NCBI RefSeq assembly: GCF_018728565.1
Contig: NZ_JACSOI010000002.1
Coordinates: 186,001 to 250,000 of the forward strand
Source of the DNA: Zobellia russellii
GTDB lineage: Bacteria > Bacteroidota > Bacteroidia > Flavobacteriales > Flavobacteriaceae
DNA: 64,000 nucleotides
Direction of reading: 5' to 3'
The translations under genes and the position numbers were made by a program. Under the pieces are notes generated by a model. The model was not told where the DNA came from and searched no databases. It saw nothing but the letters and a program-made list of their open reading frames with translations. Positions 8,252 to 17,654 of the stretch are shown here, one piece after another; position 1 is the first letter of the stretch; the number at the start of each line of letters is the position of its first letter.

Positions 8252-8986
8252 TTACAATCCTAACATTGAGAAAAACTGGGATTTATGGCTCTCCCCTATA
8301 GGTATACGAATATCGTCTATAACAATTCTATTGCGTTGTATGGTCTTGATAAAGTTCACATTTACCACAAAGGATTTATGAACTCTTATAAACTGGTTTT
8401 GAGGTAATTTCTCTAAAATATCCTTAAAACTGAGCAAGGTTAAAATAGCTCTATTACTTCCCACTACATGAATTTTCAGATAATCTTTTAGGCCTTGCAC
8501 GTACTGTATATCATCTAAATTAATCTTGACACTTTCATGTTCAGATTTTACAAAAATGAACTTTTGGCTTTCATTTCCATCTCCATTGGACGGGAACACA
8601 TTGGCAGAGACTAAAGCAGCAGGTGCTTCTTTTCTTGACAACAGCTCTTTAGCCCTTAAAACCGCTTTAATAAACCTTTGATACGGAATGGGTTTTACCA
8701 GATAATCTACCGCATTAAGCTCAAAACCCTCTACTGCATACTGAGAATATGCAGTGGTAAATATAAAAAGTGGACGATTTTCCAGTGCACTAATAAAATC
8801 AAGACCGTTTATCTGTGGCATTTCAATATCACAGAAAATAACATCTACTTTCTTTTCATTTATGGCCGGAATAGCTTCAAGGGGGTTCGTGAATGTACCC
8901 ACCACCTCAACAAAACCTACTTTCATACAATAGTCTACCAATATCTCTATGGCCAACGGTTCATCGTCAATTAATATACAGTTCAT
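8252..8986 (-). CDS. LytTR-family response regulator
   Basis: A protein of 244 residues. The receiver domain has the acidic pair D7-D8, phospho-acceptor Asp53 (FCDIEMPQ), the FTTAYSQYA threonine and VKPIPY. It is joined by a linker (125-140) to a C-terminal LytTR DNA-binding domain containing IRVHKSFVVNVNFI. It starts 3 bp after the stop of the kinase at 8990-10027 and is the last gene of that operon. Closely similar in organisation to the regulator at 3158-3847, so the two systems are probably ancient duplicates. Confidence 0.95.
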   Translation of the reverse strand: MNCILIDDEPLAIEILVDYCMKVGFVEVVGTFTNPLEAIPAINEKKVDVIFCDIEMPQINGLDFISALENRPLFIFTTAYSQYAVEGFELNAVDYLVKPIPYQRFIKAVLRAKELLSRKEAPAALVSANVFPSNGDGNESQKFIFVKSEHESVKINLDDIQYVQGLKDYLKIHVVGSNRAILTLLSFKDILEKLPQNQFIRVHKSFVVNVNFIKTIQRNRIVIDDIRIPIGESHKSQFFSMLGL

Positions 8987-8989
8987 AAT

Positions 8990-10027
8990 CTATAGATTTA
9001 AAATTAAATTAACTTCATAATTAACACCGTCATCTTCTATTTCCAGGAAATGGGAATTTGGATATAGAAAATTCAACCTGTTTTTTACGTTTTGCAGGCC
9101 AACTCCACTGTTTTCAGTTTTCACCCTATGCTTGCCAATTTTGTTCAGCACGTACAACTGTATAGACCTCTCTTTTATCAAAAGGTTTATTTTAACCATG
9201 GTTTTACCTTGGTAATCGGTGCCGTATTTAAAGGCGTTTTCAATAAAGGAGATGAACAATAAAGACGGTATTATCTTTCCTGAATCGTCACCCGAAATTT
9301 TTAAGAATACATTTTCGCTATTGGCCAATCTTAACCTTTGTAATGCCACATAACTCTTAATGTATTCAATCTCCTTGTTTAAAGGCACAAGATCTTTATC
9401 CGCTTCATATATCATGTAGCGCATTAATTCCGATAAGTTTATAATAGCTTCAGAGGTGTCGGGTGATTTTTTAACCGACAGTGAATAGATGGTATTGAGG
9501 GAGTTAAATAGAAAATGTGGATTTAATTGTGTCTTTAAAAATTGAAGTTCAGATTGAACCTTTTCCTTTTCTACCGTTTTACGAAGATTCTCGTTTTTTT
9601 GCAACTCATTATAAACCCTAAGCATTATAGCGAAGCAATACGGCACCGCAAAGGTAACCAAGGGCATAAAGGCTCCCCGAAACGGGATTCTATTCCCTCT
9701 GTTTTCTTTCATATATTCCGCTAAGGGGCCAAAATTCTTTGGTATTTCAGGCGGAAACAATAGATGAACCCCGTAAGCGATTACCAACAATAACAGGATG
9801 GAAATAATTATATATGCCTTCTTCTGATTCTTTAAAAGAAACCTAGGAACCAAATAATAATAGTTGAAGTAAAACAAGGCTGCGGCCATTACCAATTTTA
9901 TTAGGATATGGGGTGGCACGGACCTTGTTTCCAATAAAAAAGGATAGACTATTAACCCATAAAGGGCACACCATAAGAAGACATGCACCAACCATTGTGG
10001 GAAGTATTTTCTTTTAGTTGCCTTCAT
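8990..10027 (-). CDS. LytS-type sensor histidine kinase
   Basis: A protein of 345 residues with four predicted membrane segments (about 10-30, 40-62, 70-91, 117-138), a coiled linker, the phospho-acceptor motif NPHFLFN with His171, and a HATPase domain (FIENAFKYG, GVGLQNVKNRL). The presumed periplasmic TM3-TM4 loop (about 92-116) is proline-rich at its start and basic at its end, and differs in sequence from the loop of the other kinase, which fits different inputs. The gene lies 4 bp after the DUF4907 gene and 3 bp before its regulator, suggesting a Kelch-DUF4907-kinase-regulator operon. Confidence 0.95.
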   Translation of the reverse strand: MKATKRKYFPQWLVHVFLWCALYGLIVYPFLLETRSVPPHILIKLVMAAALFYFNYYYLVPRFLLKNQKKAYIIISILLLLVIAYGVHLLFPPEIPKNFGPLAEYMKENRGNRIPFRGAFMPLVTFAVPYCFAIMLRVYNELQKNENLRKTVEKEKVQSELQFLKTQLNPHFLFNSLNTIYSLSVKKSPDTSEAIINLSELMRYMIYEADKDLVPLNKEIEYIKSYVALQRLRLANSENVFLKISGDDSGKIIPSLLFISFIENAFKYGTDYQGKTMVKINLLIKERSIQLYVLNKIGKHRVKTENSGVGLQNVKNRLNFLYPNSHFLEIEDDGVNYEVNLILNL

Positions 10028-10031
10028 TTGG

Positions 10032-10364
10032 TCAATCTATATTGGATATGTTCAAATCTCTAAGCTGGGAAATTGTTACGAACGGAGCTTCCCCTTTTAT
10101 GATTCTCCTTAAAACCTCATCTCCTACCCTTTTAGCTTCTTTTTTTGAAACGAAGGTCCTATCTTCTTGAACGGCGGGAATAAATTCTTGTTTGACCAAA
10201 ACTTTCTCTTTGTATAAAATTTGATAGCCATAACCTTTACCAACCGCTATTGTTTCTAAGCGTGGCCTCGCTCCCTTTGTTTCTACTGCTCTATAATTGA
10301 GCGTAATATACACAACAGCAACAGTCAAGATTGCCAATAAAAAGTGAATTTTTGTTATTTTCAT
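10032..10364 (-). CDS. DUF4907 domain protein
   Basis: A protein of 110 residues from the Met that begins a signal anchor (ITKIHFLLAILTVAVVYITL); a longer frame opens at 10421 but would put 19 unlikely residues before it. The soluble part has the DUF4907 pattern: GYGYQILYKEKVLVKQEFIP, then a helix VSKKEAKRVGDEVLRR and a final ITQL-like strand (ISQLRDLNI). The family is short, exported and of unknown function, often next to Kelch lipoproteins in Flavobacteriia. It sits between the Kelch lipoprotein and the kinase, and may be an accessory of the sensor. Confidence 0.8.
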   Translation of the reverse strand: MKITKIHFLLAILTVAVVYITLNYRAVETKGARPRLETIAVGKGYGYQILYKEKVLVKQEFIPAVQEDRTFVSKKEAKRVGDEVLRRIIKGEAPFVTISQLRDLNISNID

Positions 10365-10434
10365 AGGTAGGTGATTAGAAAAAAGGGACAGCGCCAAAAG
10401 TGGTACCGCCCCATAGCTCACTCAAATAATTCTA

Positions 10435-11430
10435 CTAATCTTCCTCTTCATACTCATCAAAAGGAAAAAACTCATACAAATCGTCTAGATAAAGGCTTCC
10501 CGTCCTACCCAGCCCTACTACCGCTTTGGTTCCGTTGGAGAAAACAACGCCATCTTGCCTAGTGGTTCCTTCAAAACTGGTTTTTACTTCCCAGTCATCC
10601 GTACTTGGATCATATTCCCAAACGGAACCTAAAGTGCCGCTAGATAGACCACATGCTATATATCCATATCCATTAAGGGTAAAGCCTACGGCATTGCTTC
10701 TTGTAATGGCATAGTCATCTTCTTCATCCAAATCCAGTTTTTTGTCCCAAGTTTCCGTAGAGGCATCAAATACCCAAAAATCATCAAGATAAATACCGTT
10801 GGAAACCCCAGTACCCAAGTATACTTTATTGCCAATAGTAAAAGTGGTAGCCGCTCTTCTTTTATCGCCTCCAAACCCAACTAATTCAGACCATGAATCT
10901 GTACTAGGGTCGTATTTCCAAAAATCCTTACGATCGTTTTCTCCGTCATAGCCCGTTCCAAAATAACCAAACCCGTTCACACCAAAAGCGACGGCACTAC
11001 GCCTTCCTGATGTAGGCAAAGTTGCAATAGCCTGCCATGAGTTAGAGTTTGGATTGTACGCATAAAAGTCTGCCAATTCATCTAGACCATCATACCCAGA
11101 GCCTATGTATCCGGTTCCGTTAACTTCAAAGCCTACAGCGGCATTTCTTGCCGTACCAATAAAATCTGCTTTTTGAGACCAAAAGTCTCCCTCCATATCA
11201 TATGACCAGAAAGAAGTTAGGTAATCATCGCCATCATATCCTACTCCCGTATACCCTATATTACCTATAGTAAAACTAGCAGTTCCACTACGTGGGCTTC
11301 CATCAAAAACCGACCTGTCTACCCAATTCCCCAGATATTCATCATCGTCATCACTAGAACAACTCGCCAGTGTACAGGTTATGATGCTAAAAATTGTTAC
11401 GGTGCCTATATAGTGCTTGAATCCTTTCAT
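10435..11430 (-). CDS. Kelch-repeat lipoprotein
   Basis: A protein of 331 residues with a lipobox (LASC, Cys24) followed by SSDDDDE, an acidic run typical of surface-exposed Bacteroidota lipoproteins. It has six Kelch-type repeats, each with a V/I-GFxxNGxGYxGxGYDG-like strand pair and a D-F-W-x-Y-D-P-x-x-x-x-W core, which would close into a six-bladed propeller. The last residues are strongly acidic (DEYEEED). Kelch propellers bind ligands or carbohydrate; no catalytic residues are evident. It is the probable first gene of the operon ending with the second two-component system, 70 bp upstream of the DUF4907 gene. Confidence 0.88.
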   Translation of the reverse strand: MKGFKHYIGTVTIFSIITCTLASCSSDDDDEYLGNWVDRSVFDGSPRSGTASFTIGNIGYTGVGYDGDDYLTSFWSYDMEGDFWSQKADFIGTARNAAVGFEVNGTGYIGSGYDGLDELADFYAYNPNSNSWQAIATLPTSGRRSAVAFGVNGFGYFGTGYDGENDRKDFWKYDPSTDSWSELVGFGGDKRRAATTFTIGNKVYLGTGVSNGIYLDDFWVFDASTETWDKKLDLDEEDDYAITRSNAVGFTLNGYGYIACGLSSGTLGSVWEYDPSTDDWEVKTSFEGTTRQDGVVFSNGTKAVVGLGRTGSLYLDDLYEFFPFDEYEEED

Positions 11431-11669
11431 TTTCTTTCTGTTTTGTTAGCCAGTTAATTTTCGTCAAAACTAGAGCACGGTCCCCATCCATGAAACCCAA
11501 ATAGATGAAGCCCTTTATTTAACACATGAACAGGTGATTTTAATCTACCAAATCGATTTTCTTTTTAATAGTAGAAATACAGGCATTGGTCTTATAACTA
11601 TTGGGGTTGGTCTATTGCTGTTTTTAAGCGCTAAAGGGCACGATACATTTACCCTAAAAATAAATGTGT

Positions 11670-12983
11670 ATGAAAAATGCCTTGGTCGTTTTTGTTTTCC
11701 TGATCCTTTTAACCTCCTGTAGTTCGGACACTCTTAACGGTTCAGATTTTGAGGCGGGAGACACTTTTACCGATAGCGATATACGGGTGATTCAACTAGA
11801 CACCATGACGGTAGACTTTTCAACCATGAAATTTGACAGTATAGATACGTCACAATCAGCACGCATGCTAGTCGGGAAATATAACGACCCTGTTTTTGGA
11901 ACGGTCAAAACGGCCAGCTTTATGGAATTGGTTCCTAGCAGTTATTCTATTGATACCGATGCGGAATATGACAGCATTACGTTTTTACTAAGACCAGATG
12001 GTTATTTCTATAATGACACGCTACAAACAAGCACCCTTCTTATAAAACAAGTAAACGAAAGTCTTAAACCAGCAGACGGCATTAATTTTTACAATACTAG
12101 TGTCATAGACTATAACCAAGAAAACTTGGGCAGTCTGACGTATACCCCCAGACCCTTATCTACCGATTCTCTGGAAATAAAAATCAATAACACTTTTGGC
12201 CAAGCACTTTTTGACAATCTACAGCAACAAAACATTAGTACTTATGATGAATTTAAAAATCACTTTCATGGTATTACCGTTCAACCGGATGAGAACAACA
12301 ATGCTTCCATCCAAGGTTTTTCATTGGCCTCCAACATGCGGCTTTACTATAGTATAGCTGGAGAAAATGAACGTATCCAATATTACACTGACTTTAGCCT
12401 TAACATTGCCAGCTCCCCTATTCCATTTTTTAACCAAATTTCCGCAGAAGAACCCAATACATATCTAACCGCATTGACGGACCAAGAAACCAACTTGTAT
12501 AGTTTTGAAACTGAATACCAAAGTTTTATACAATCTGGTATAGGCATAGCTACCCGTATAGAATTTCCACATATAAAATCAGTCTTTAATATACAAGGAC
12601 AGGGCACATTGTTGGATGCTTCCCTTAAAATTGCTCCAACAGTTGGTTCTTATAATGACCTATTGATGCTGAGAGATACCCTATCCGTATTTATCGTAAA
12701 TCAAAACAATGAACTCTCCGGCCAATTATACGCTACGGATGGTTCGGCCGCGCTAGCCATTTTAAACCGAAATGATCAAGAGTTTAACGATATCTATTAT
12801 GAATTGCCTTTTAGTGGATATTTGGAAGGTTTACTCTCAGTAGACCTAGAATCATCGGACGCCCTTATTCTACTCCCCAGCAACTACAATTCTACAGTAG
12901 ACCGATTTGTACTCAACACAGATATAAACACCACAGGTACCACACTTGAACTTACTTATGCGATTTATGATGAAGATGAATAA
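11670..12983 (+). CDS. DUF4270 lipoprotein
   Basis: A protein of 437 residues, from the Met of MKNALVV (a Met six bases upstream at 11664 is possible). A lipobox (LLTSC) is followed by SSD. The DUF4270 pattern is visible early: TMTVDFSTMKFDSIDTSQSARMLVGKY, then NDPVFGTVKTASF. The remainder is a beta-rich outer-membrane-associated lipoprotein, often with no known function in Bacteroidota. The 3' end overlaps the next gene, a beta-barrel, by 8 bp, so the two are made together and may form one outer-membrane complex. Confidence 0.88.
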   Translation: MKNALVVFVFLILLTSCSSDTLNGSDFEAGDTFTDSDIRVIQLDTMTVDFSTMKFDSIDTSQSARMLVGKYNDPVFGTVKTASFMELVPSSYSIDTDAEYDSITFLLRPDGYFYNDTLQTSTLLIKQVNESLKPADGINFYNTSVIDYNQENLGSLTYTPRPLSTDSLEIKINNTFGQALFDNLQQQNISTYDEFKNHFHGITVQPDENNNASIQGFSLASNMRLYYSIAGENERIQYYTDFSLNIASSPIPFFNQISAEEPNTYLTALTDQETNLYSFETEYQSFIQSGIGIATRIEFPHIKSVFNIQGQGTLLDASLKIAPTVGSYNDLLMLRDTLSVFIVNQNNELSGQLYATDGSAALAILNRNDQEFNDIYYELPFSGYLEGLLSVDLESSDALILLPSNYNSTVDRFVLNTDINTTGTTLELTYAIYDEDE

Positions 12984-14223
12984 AAAGTTACACTTTTTTT
13001 ACACCATATTTTTGTTTGCCCTTTATGCGGCACAGGCACAATCCGAAGGTTTAACCAGTTCTCCCTACTCCCTATACGGTTTGGGCGCAATAAACCAGAG
13101 CAGTATTGGACGAACCAACGGTATGGGGTATACAGGAATAGGCCTTAAGACCTCTAATCAAATAAACAACCTGAACCCCGCAAATTTTGCTTTAATTCCC
13201 CAAGGCTCATTTTTTTATGATATAGGAATAAAAGGTGAATATAACCAGTACAGTAATAAAGCGGATAGTGAAACAAAGACCACCATTAATTTTTCTAACC
13301 TTGCACTTGCCTTTAGAATAGCGGAGGGACTAGGCGCGGGAATTTCTCTTGTACCATATAGCGAAATGGGATATTCATTGATAGGTATAAATACCAATAT
13401 TGAAGGAACCGATGAAACTTTTATCAGTAATGTAAACGGAATTGGAGGCTTAAGTGAACTTAAATTTAATTTAGGATATACTGTTCTGCCCAATCTCAGG
13501 TTTGGAGCCAACGCGTCCGTACTCTTTGGAAATATAGAGGAGAATGAAAATTTCATCATCAACCAAAGTACATTTAGTGCTACGGAAACCACTAACTATT
13601 CCGGTATTCGATTTGGTTTAGGAATGCAGTTTAACGTTACCGAGAATTTCACATTGGGTAGTACGATACAATTTCCCACCAGTCTAAAAGGCGCTATTAA
13701 ACGCTCCGTAATCAAGAGTCTGGATGGTACGGAAATTACCGTAGAAGATGGAGAAAGTGATTCTTCTTCCGATTTTAATATGCCTCTGGAACTTGGCATA
13801 GGGTTAAGCACGAACATCAAGGATTCCTTTACCCTAAGTGCCGACTACAAGAAAAATTACTGGAATGCCACAGGACAGACAGAAAGCTTGGGCAGCTATT
13901 CCAATCAGGACATTTACGGCATTGGCCTTGAGTATGTAAAAAAACCCACGGGTTACAAATACACAGACCGTATTCGTTACCGGACCGGATTTAACTATGA
14001 CAACGGGTATCTTTCCATTAATGGCAAAAAGGTAGAGGGCTATAACATAACTGCCGGAATAGGAATACCCATTGGCCAAGGGCAAAGATCTATGATGAAT
14101 CTTTCTTATAGCTATGGTTCTAAAGGTCAGATCCAGAACATCCTAATAAAAGAAAACTTTCATCTACTTACCTTAAACTTAAGTTTAGAAGACCTCTGGT
14201 TCCAAAAACGAAAAATCAACTAA
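12976..14223 (+). CDS. Outer-membrane beta-barrel protein
   Basis: A protein of 415 residues from the Met of MNKKLHFFYT, which starts a signal peptide ending AAQAQ; upstream Met codons at 12946-12970 lie deeper inside the previous gene. The mature protein begins SSPYSLYGLGAINQSSIGRTNGMGYTG, resembling the start of FadL/OmpP1-like barrels, and continues with alternating amphipathic strands (for example LGIGLSTNIKDSFTLSADY, SGIRFGLGMQFNVTENF) up to a final aromatic strand. There is no plug or OmpA domain. It is paired with the DUF4270 lipoprotein. The substrate is unknown. Confidence 0.8.
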   Translation: MNKKLHFFYTIFLFALYAAQAQSEGLTSSPYSLYGLGAINQSSIGRTNGMGYTGIGLKTSNQINNLNPANFALIPQGSFFYDIGIKGEYNQYSNKADSETKTTINFSNLALAFRIAEGLGAGISLVPYSEMGYSLIGINTNIEGTDETFISNVNGIGGLSELKFNLGYTVLPNLRFGANASVLFGNIEENENFIINQSTFSATETTNYSGIRFGLGMQFNVTENFTLGSTIQFPTSLKGAIKRSVIKSLDGTEITVEDGESDSSSDFNMPLELGIGLSTNIKDSFTLSADYKKNYWNATGQTESLGSYSNQDIYGIGLEYVKKPTGYKYTDRIRYRTGFNYDNGYLSINGKKVEGYNITAGIGIPIGQGQRSMMNLSYSYGSKGQIQNILIKENFHLLTLNLSLEDLWFQKRKIN

Positions 14224-14231
14224 AAAAATCC

Positions 14232-15164
14232 TTATTTCGAACGGGGCAGAAAAACTTCGGCCATCATACAGCGTGCACTCCCTCCACCACAGGTCTCTAT
14301 GGTTTCCAAAGAACTATGGATAATCTCGCAATGCTTTTCAATAGCTTCAACTTGTGCTGGAGTTAAACTATGGTATGCCGAGGAACTCATTACCAAATAT
14401 CTCTTGTCATCACTACCTGAAACTTGAAGCATATTTCCTGCAAAATGGTGCATTTGCTGCTCAGTAATGGCAATAACTTCCTTACCATCTTCTTTTAGAT
14501 GACCAATAACATTTTTACGTTCCTTCTTATCATCTATAGTATCCAAACAGATAACCGAAAAATCTTCGGCCAAACACATCATTACATTGGTATGATATAT
14601 AGGCATTCTCTTACCATCTACAGATTGGTTTGCCGTAAAGATGACCGGTGAATATTCAAAATCTTCACAGAACTCGATAAACAAATCCTCATCTGCCCTA
14701 CTGGATAGAGCGCAGTACGCCTTTTTATTTACACGGTCTAAAGCCATACTTCCTGTAGCCTCAAGAAAAACACCTTCGGCTTCCGCAGATGTATAATCCA
14801 CGATATTTTCTATCTGGAACCCGTTTTCCTCAAGAATTTCCAGAATATCCTCTCGTCTTTCATTACGTCTATTTTCCGCAAACATAGGGTACAGACCTAC
14901 GGTACCGTTCGCATGAAAGGATATCCAATTATTTGGGAAAATAGAATCCGGAGTATCGGGTTCTTTCGTGTCCTCAACTACAACTACGTTTACACCCTTA
15001 CTTCGTAAAACGGTTACAAAAGCGTCAAATTCCTGTTGGGCTTTTTCGTTAATGGTAGTATTTTGAATATCAATATCTTCTTGAAAGTAATTGTTGACCG
15101 CAGTCTGCTCGTTCATCCTAAAATTAACCGGACGAATCATGAGTATAGTGTTCGTAATCTGCAT
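14232..15164 (-). CDS. ctlX: Citrulline utilization hydrolase-type CtlX
   Basis: A protein of 310 residues of the guanidino-group-modifying (arginine deiminase/amidinotransferase) superfamily. It has the CtlX N-terminus (ILMIRPVNFRMNEQTA), the substrate loop DSIFPNNW (73-80), the catalytic carboxylate and histidine in LEATG (Glu135) and PIYHTN (His191), and the nucleophile in CGGGSARC (Cys299). CtlX enzymes hydrolyse citrulline to ornithine, releasing carbamate-derived ammonia and CO2. Full length with all catalytic residues. The neighbouring gene upstream encodes a second member of the fold, 134 bp away on the same strand. Citrulline as substrate is inferred from the family. Confidence 0.88.
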   Translation of the reverse strand: MQITNTILMIRPVNFRMNEQTAVNNYFQEDIDIQNTTINEKAQQEFDAFVTVLRSKGVNVVVVEDTKEPDTPDSIFPNNWISFHANGTVGLYPMFAENRRNERREDILEILEENGFQIENIVDYTSAEAEGVFLEATGSMALDRVNKKAYCALSSRADEDLFIEFCEDFEYSPVIFTANQSVDGKRMPIYHTNVMMCLAEDFSVICLDTIDDKKERKNVIGHLKEDGKEVIAITEQQMHHFAGNMLQVSGSDDKRYLVMSSSAYHSLTPAQVEAIEKHCEIIHSSLETIETCGGGSARCMMAEVFLPRSK

Positions 15165-15298
15165 AATAAACTCAATTAAGTTGAGGCAAAATTAGTGCTT
15201 TTAAATCTTTGTAGCCTAGTGTAGAACAGAAAAATGAGAGGACACTATTGTTAAAACAAAACACCTAACAACGCCCCTAAAATATCCTGAATGTGGTA

Positions 15299-16213
15299 TT
15301 AATCCCTAATTAACGGTAGGGTACTGCAACGTAAAAGGCCTTCCTGTTTTGCAATTTGGGCATACGGGATTTCCTCCACTGTAAAACCTTGCTCGCGCAA
15401 CCAAGTGTTGAGTCGCGTAAAATTCTTTTCCGAAACTATTACTTCCGGTGAAATAGAGAATACGTTGCTAAACATTTGGTACATTTCATCTGCCGAAATT
15501 TCAAATATGTTTTCTTTTCCAAAGAAGTCTACCAACCATTGATACTCCTCTTCTATCAAAAATCCATTTTTATGCAATATGGCCTTTCCTTTTCCCAAGG
15601 GCTGAAAACAGCAATCTAAATGAAGTGCATTCTGCTTTGCATCAGTATTGGACTTACGCAACTGAAACGATTTGACCTTTTTATTCGGAAATTGTTCCGT
15701 AATATAATCTACGGCCGCTTGATTTGTTCTCGCCGTAATATAACTGGGATAATCATCTGCGGTATAAGTGCCAATAAAAATATAATCTTGCCAAGGCATG
15801 ACATCACCACCTTCTACATGGACTTCAACAGGTGGATGTAAAATATTCTGGTCTTCAATTTTATCTAAAACGTGAAGAATGGCCTCTACCTCTTTTTCCC
15901 TATCCGGCAGAATATTGGCTATGATAAGTTTATCCTCTATAACAAATGCTATATCCCTTGAAAAAATCTGATTACAGTCCTGTAGGACCTCAGGTCTAAA
16001 AACCTGTACATCATATTTTTGGAATACCTTGGCAAAGGCTTCCATCTCCAAAACCATATCTTCTTCCTTTGGATAGGTTCCCGCCAAAATATGTTCCAAT
16101 GATTTAGGGTCATACGCCTCTTCTGGCTTTGGAACGGGACCATTATTCTTGGCAGTACCCAAAACTACGGCCCTTAACCTAGAAATCTCGTCGTTAACAT
16201 GAAGCTTTAGCAT
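15299..16213 (-). CDS. Amidinotransferase/DDAH-like hydrolase
   Basis: A protein of 304 residues of the same guanidino-modifying fold as CtlX but a different subfamily. Visible active-site elements are SRD (85-87), EGGD (134-137), His198 in ALHLDCCF, and the C-terminal nucleophile Cys296 in LLRCSTLPLIR. This set is typical of arginine deiminase, dimethylargininase and glycine amidinotransferase relatives. The CSTLPL ending fits the amidinotransferase/DDAH branch; substrate (arginine, methylarginine or another guanidine) cannot be decided by eye. Probably part of arginine/citrulline catabolism with CtlX. Confidence 0.85.
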   Translation of the reverse strand: MLKLHVNDEISRLRAVVLGTAKNNGPVPKPEEAYDPKSLEHILAGTYPKEEDMVLEMEAFAKVFQKYDVQVFRPEVLQDCNQIFSRDIAFVIEDKLIIANILPDREKEVEAILHVLDKIEDQNILHPPVEVHVEGGDVMPWQDYIFIGTYTADDYPSYITARTNQAAVDYITEQFPNKKVKSFQLRKSNTDAKQNALHLDCCFQPLGKGKAILHKNGFLIEEEYQWLVDFFGKENIFEISADEMYQMFSNVFSISPEVIVSEKNFTRLNTWLREQGFTVEEIPYAQIAKQEGLLRCSTLPLIRD

Positions 16214-16273
16214 ATACTATTTTTTTTGCCAAAGATAAGAGAACGAAATGACGGGCAATACACATTCCCGAAA

Positions 16274-16317
16274 TAAAAAAAGTGTCCATTCTTGAGATTC
16301 TCAAAAATGGACACTTC
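16274..16317 (-). terminator. Terminator of gltA
   Basis: The stem AGTGTCCATT / AATGGACACT (10 bp) carries an inner hairpin TTGAG-ATT-CTCAA in its loop, and on the minus strand is followed by six T. It lies 20 bp after the citrate synthase stop codon. Confidence 0.8.
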
Positions 16318-16336
16318 TATAAATAGTTATTATAAT

Positions 16337-17623
16337 CTATCTTAAATCTACATCTACAAAAGGACGTAAAGTAGCCCCAATATAAACTTGTCGTGGTCTT
16401 CCTATCGGCTCTCCTCTTAAACGCATTTCTCTCCATTGAGCAATCCACCCTGGCAAACGACCTAAAGCGAACATAACGGTAAACATTTCAGTAGGTATAC
16501 CTAAAGCACGATAGATTATACCTGAATAAAAATCTACGTTAGGATATAATTTTCTATCTACGAAATACTGGTCCTCCAAAGCTTCTTTTTCAAGACCTTT
16601 GGCAATTTCTAAAATAGGATCTTCAATACCTAAATTACCCAATACATCATCCGCTGCTTTTTTAATAATTTTTGCGCGTGGATCAAAGTTTTTATAAACC
16701 CTATGTCCAAAGCCCATTAATCTAAACGGATCCGACTTATCCTTGGCTTTCGCCATATATTTCTTTGTATCTCCACCATCTTTCTCAATGGCCTCAAGCA
16801 TTTCTAAAACTGCTTGATTGGCACCACCGTGCAACGGTCCCCAAAGAGCAGAAATTCCTGCCGAAAGCGAAGCGAACAAACCTGCATGCGAAGAACCTAC
16901 TATTCTCACGGTTGATGTAGAACAGTTCTGCTCATGATCTGCGTGTAAAATCAATAATTTATCCAAAGCATCTATAACCAAATCGTTCTTTTGGTACACT
17001 TGGTTTGGTTTTTTGAACATCATTTTATGAATGTTCTCTACGTAACCTAAAGTATCATCGCCATAATCCAAAGGCAAACCTTTTTTCTTTCTAAGTGTCC
17101 AAGCCACAAGAACCGGGAACTTAGCTAAAATACGTACAATGGCATGGTACATGTCCTTATCAGAAGAAACATCTACGGTAGATGGATTAAATGCTATAAG
17201 CGCACTGGTCAAAGACGATAATACGCCCATGGGATGTGCAGATTTTGGAAATCCGTCCAAAATCTTTTTCATTTCTTCATCTACATGAGATTCATCTCTT
17301 ATATCTGCATGAAATTTTTCTAATTCTACTTTATTCGGTAATTCTCCAAAAATCAAAAGGTAGGCAACCTCTAAAAAATCCGCTTTTTCGGCAAGCTCTT
17401 CTATAGAATACCCTCTGTATCTTAAAATTCCCTTCTCACCATCTAAGAAAGTTATGGCACTTTCACAAGAACCTGTGTTCTTATAGCCTGGATCTATAGT
17501 TATTATACCGTTTGTGGACGCTCGTAAACTCTTGATATCTATGGCGAGCTCATCTTCGGTGCCCTTTATTACTGGAAAATCGTATTTCTTACCGTTATAC
17601 TCTAAAGTAGCTTTATCTGACAT
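16337..17623 (-). CDS. gltA: Citrate synthase
   Basis: A protein of 428 residues, the usual length of the type II (hexameric, NADH-sensitive) bacterial enzyme. It condenses oxaloacetate and acetyl-CoA to citrate in the TCA cycle. Catalytic residues are present: His265 in PLHGG, His307 in GFGHRVY and Asp364 in PNVDFYSG; His230 lies in the conserved HADHEQN. The N-terminal beta region (1-45) is the type II extension. It ends in its own terminator (16274-16317) and has a promoter-like region in the 130 bp upstream, so it is probably transcribed alone. Confidence 0.97.
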   Translation of the reverse strand: MSDKATLEYNGKKYDFPVIKGTEDELAIDIKSLRASTNGIITIDPGYKNTGSCESAITFLDGEKGILRYRGYSIEELAEKADFLEVAYLLIFGELPNKVELEKFHADIRDESHVDEEMKKILDGFPKSAHPMGVLSSLTSALIAFNPSTVDVSSDKDMYHAIVRILAKFPVLVAWTLRKKKGLPLDYGDDTLGYVENIHKMMFKKPNQVYQKNDLVIDALDKLLILHADHEQNCSTSTVRIVGSSHAGLFASLSAGISALWGPLHGGANQAVLEMLEAIEKDGGDTKKYMAKAKDKSDPFRLMGFGHRVYKNFDPRAKIIKKAADDVLGNLGIEDPILEIAKGLEKEALEDQYFVDRKLYPNVDFYSGIIYRALGIPTEMFTVMFALGRLPGWIAQWREMRLRGEPIGRPRQVYIGATLRPFVDVDLR

Positions 17624-17654
17624 TTTTGAATTTTACTTAAAATTGAAGTGGATG

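Noticed and set aside
11534-11722. Plus-strand frame of 62 codons before the DUF4270 gene
   Set aside because: It overlaps the DUF4270 signal peptide in another frame and has no recognisable sequence.
13215-13592. Minus-strand frame of 125 codons
   Set aside because: It lies fully inside the outer-membrane barrel gene; shadow of its codon pattern.
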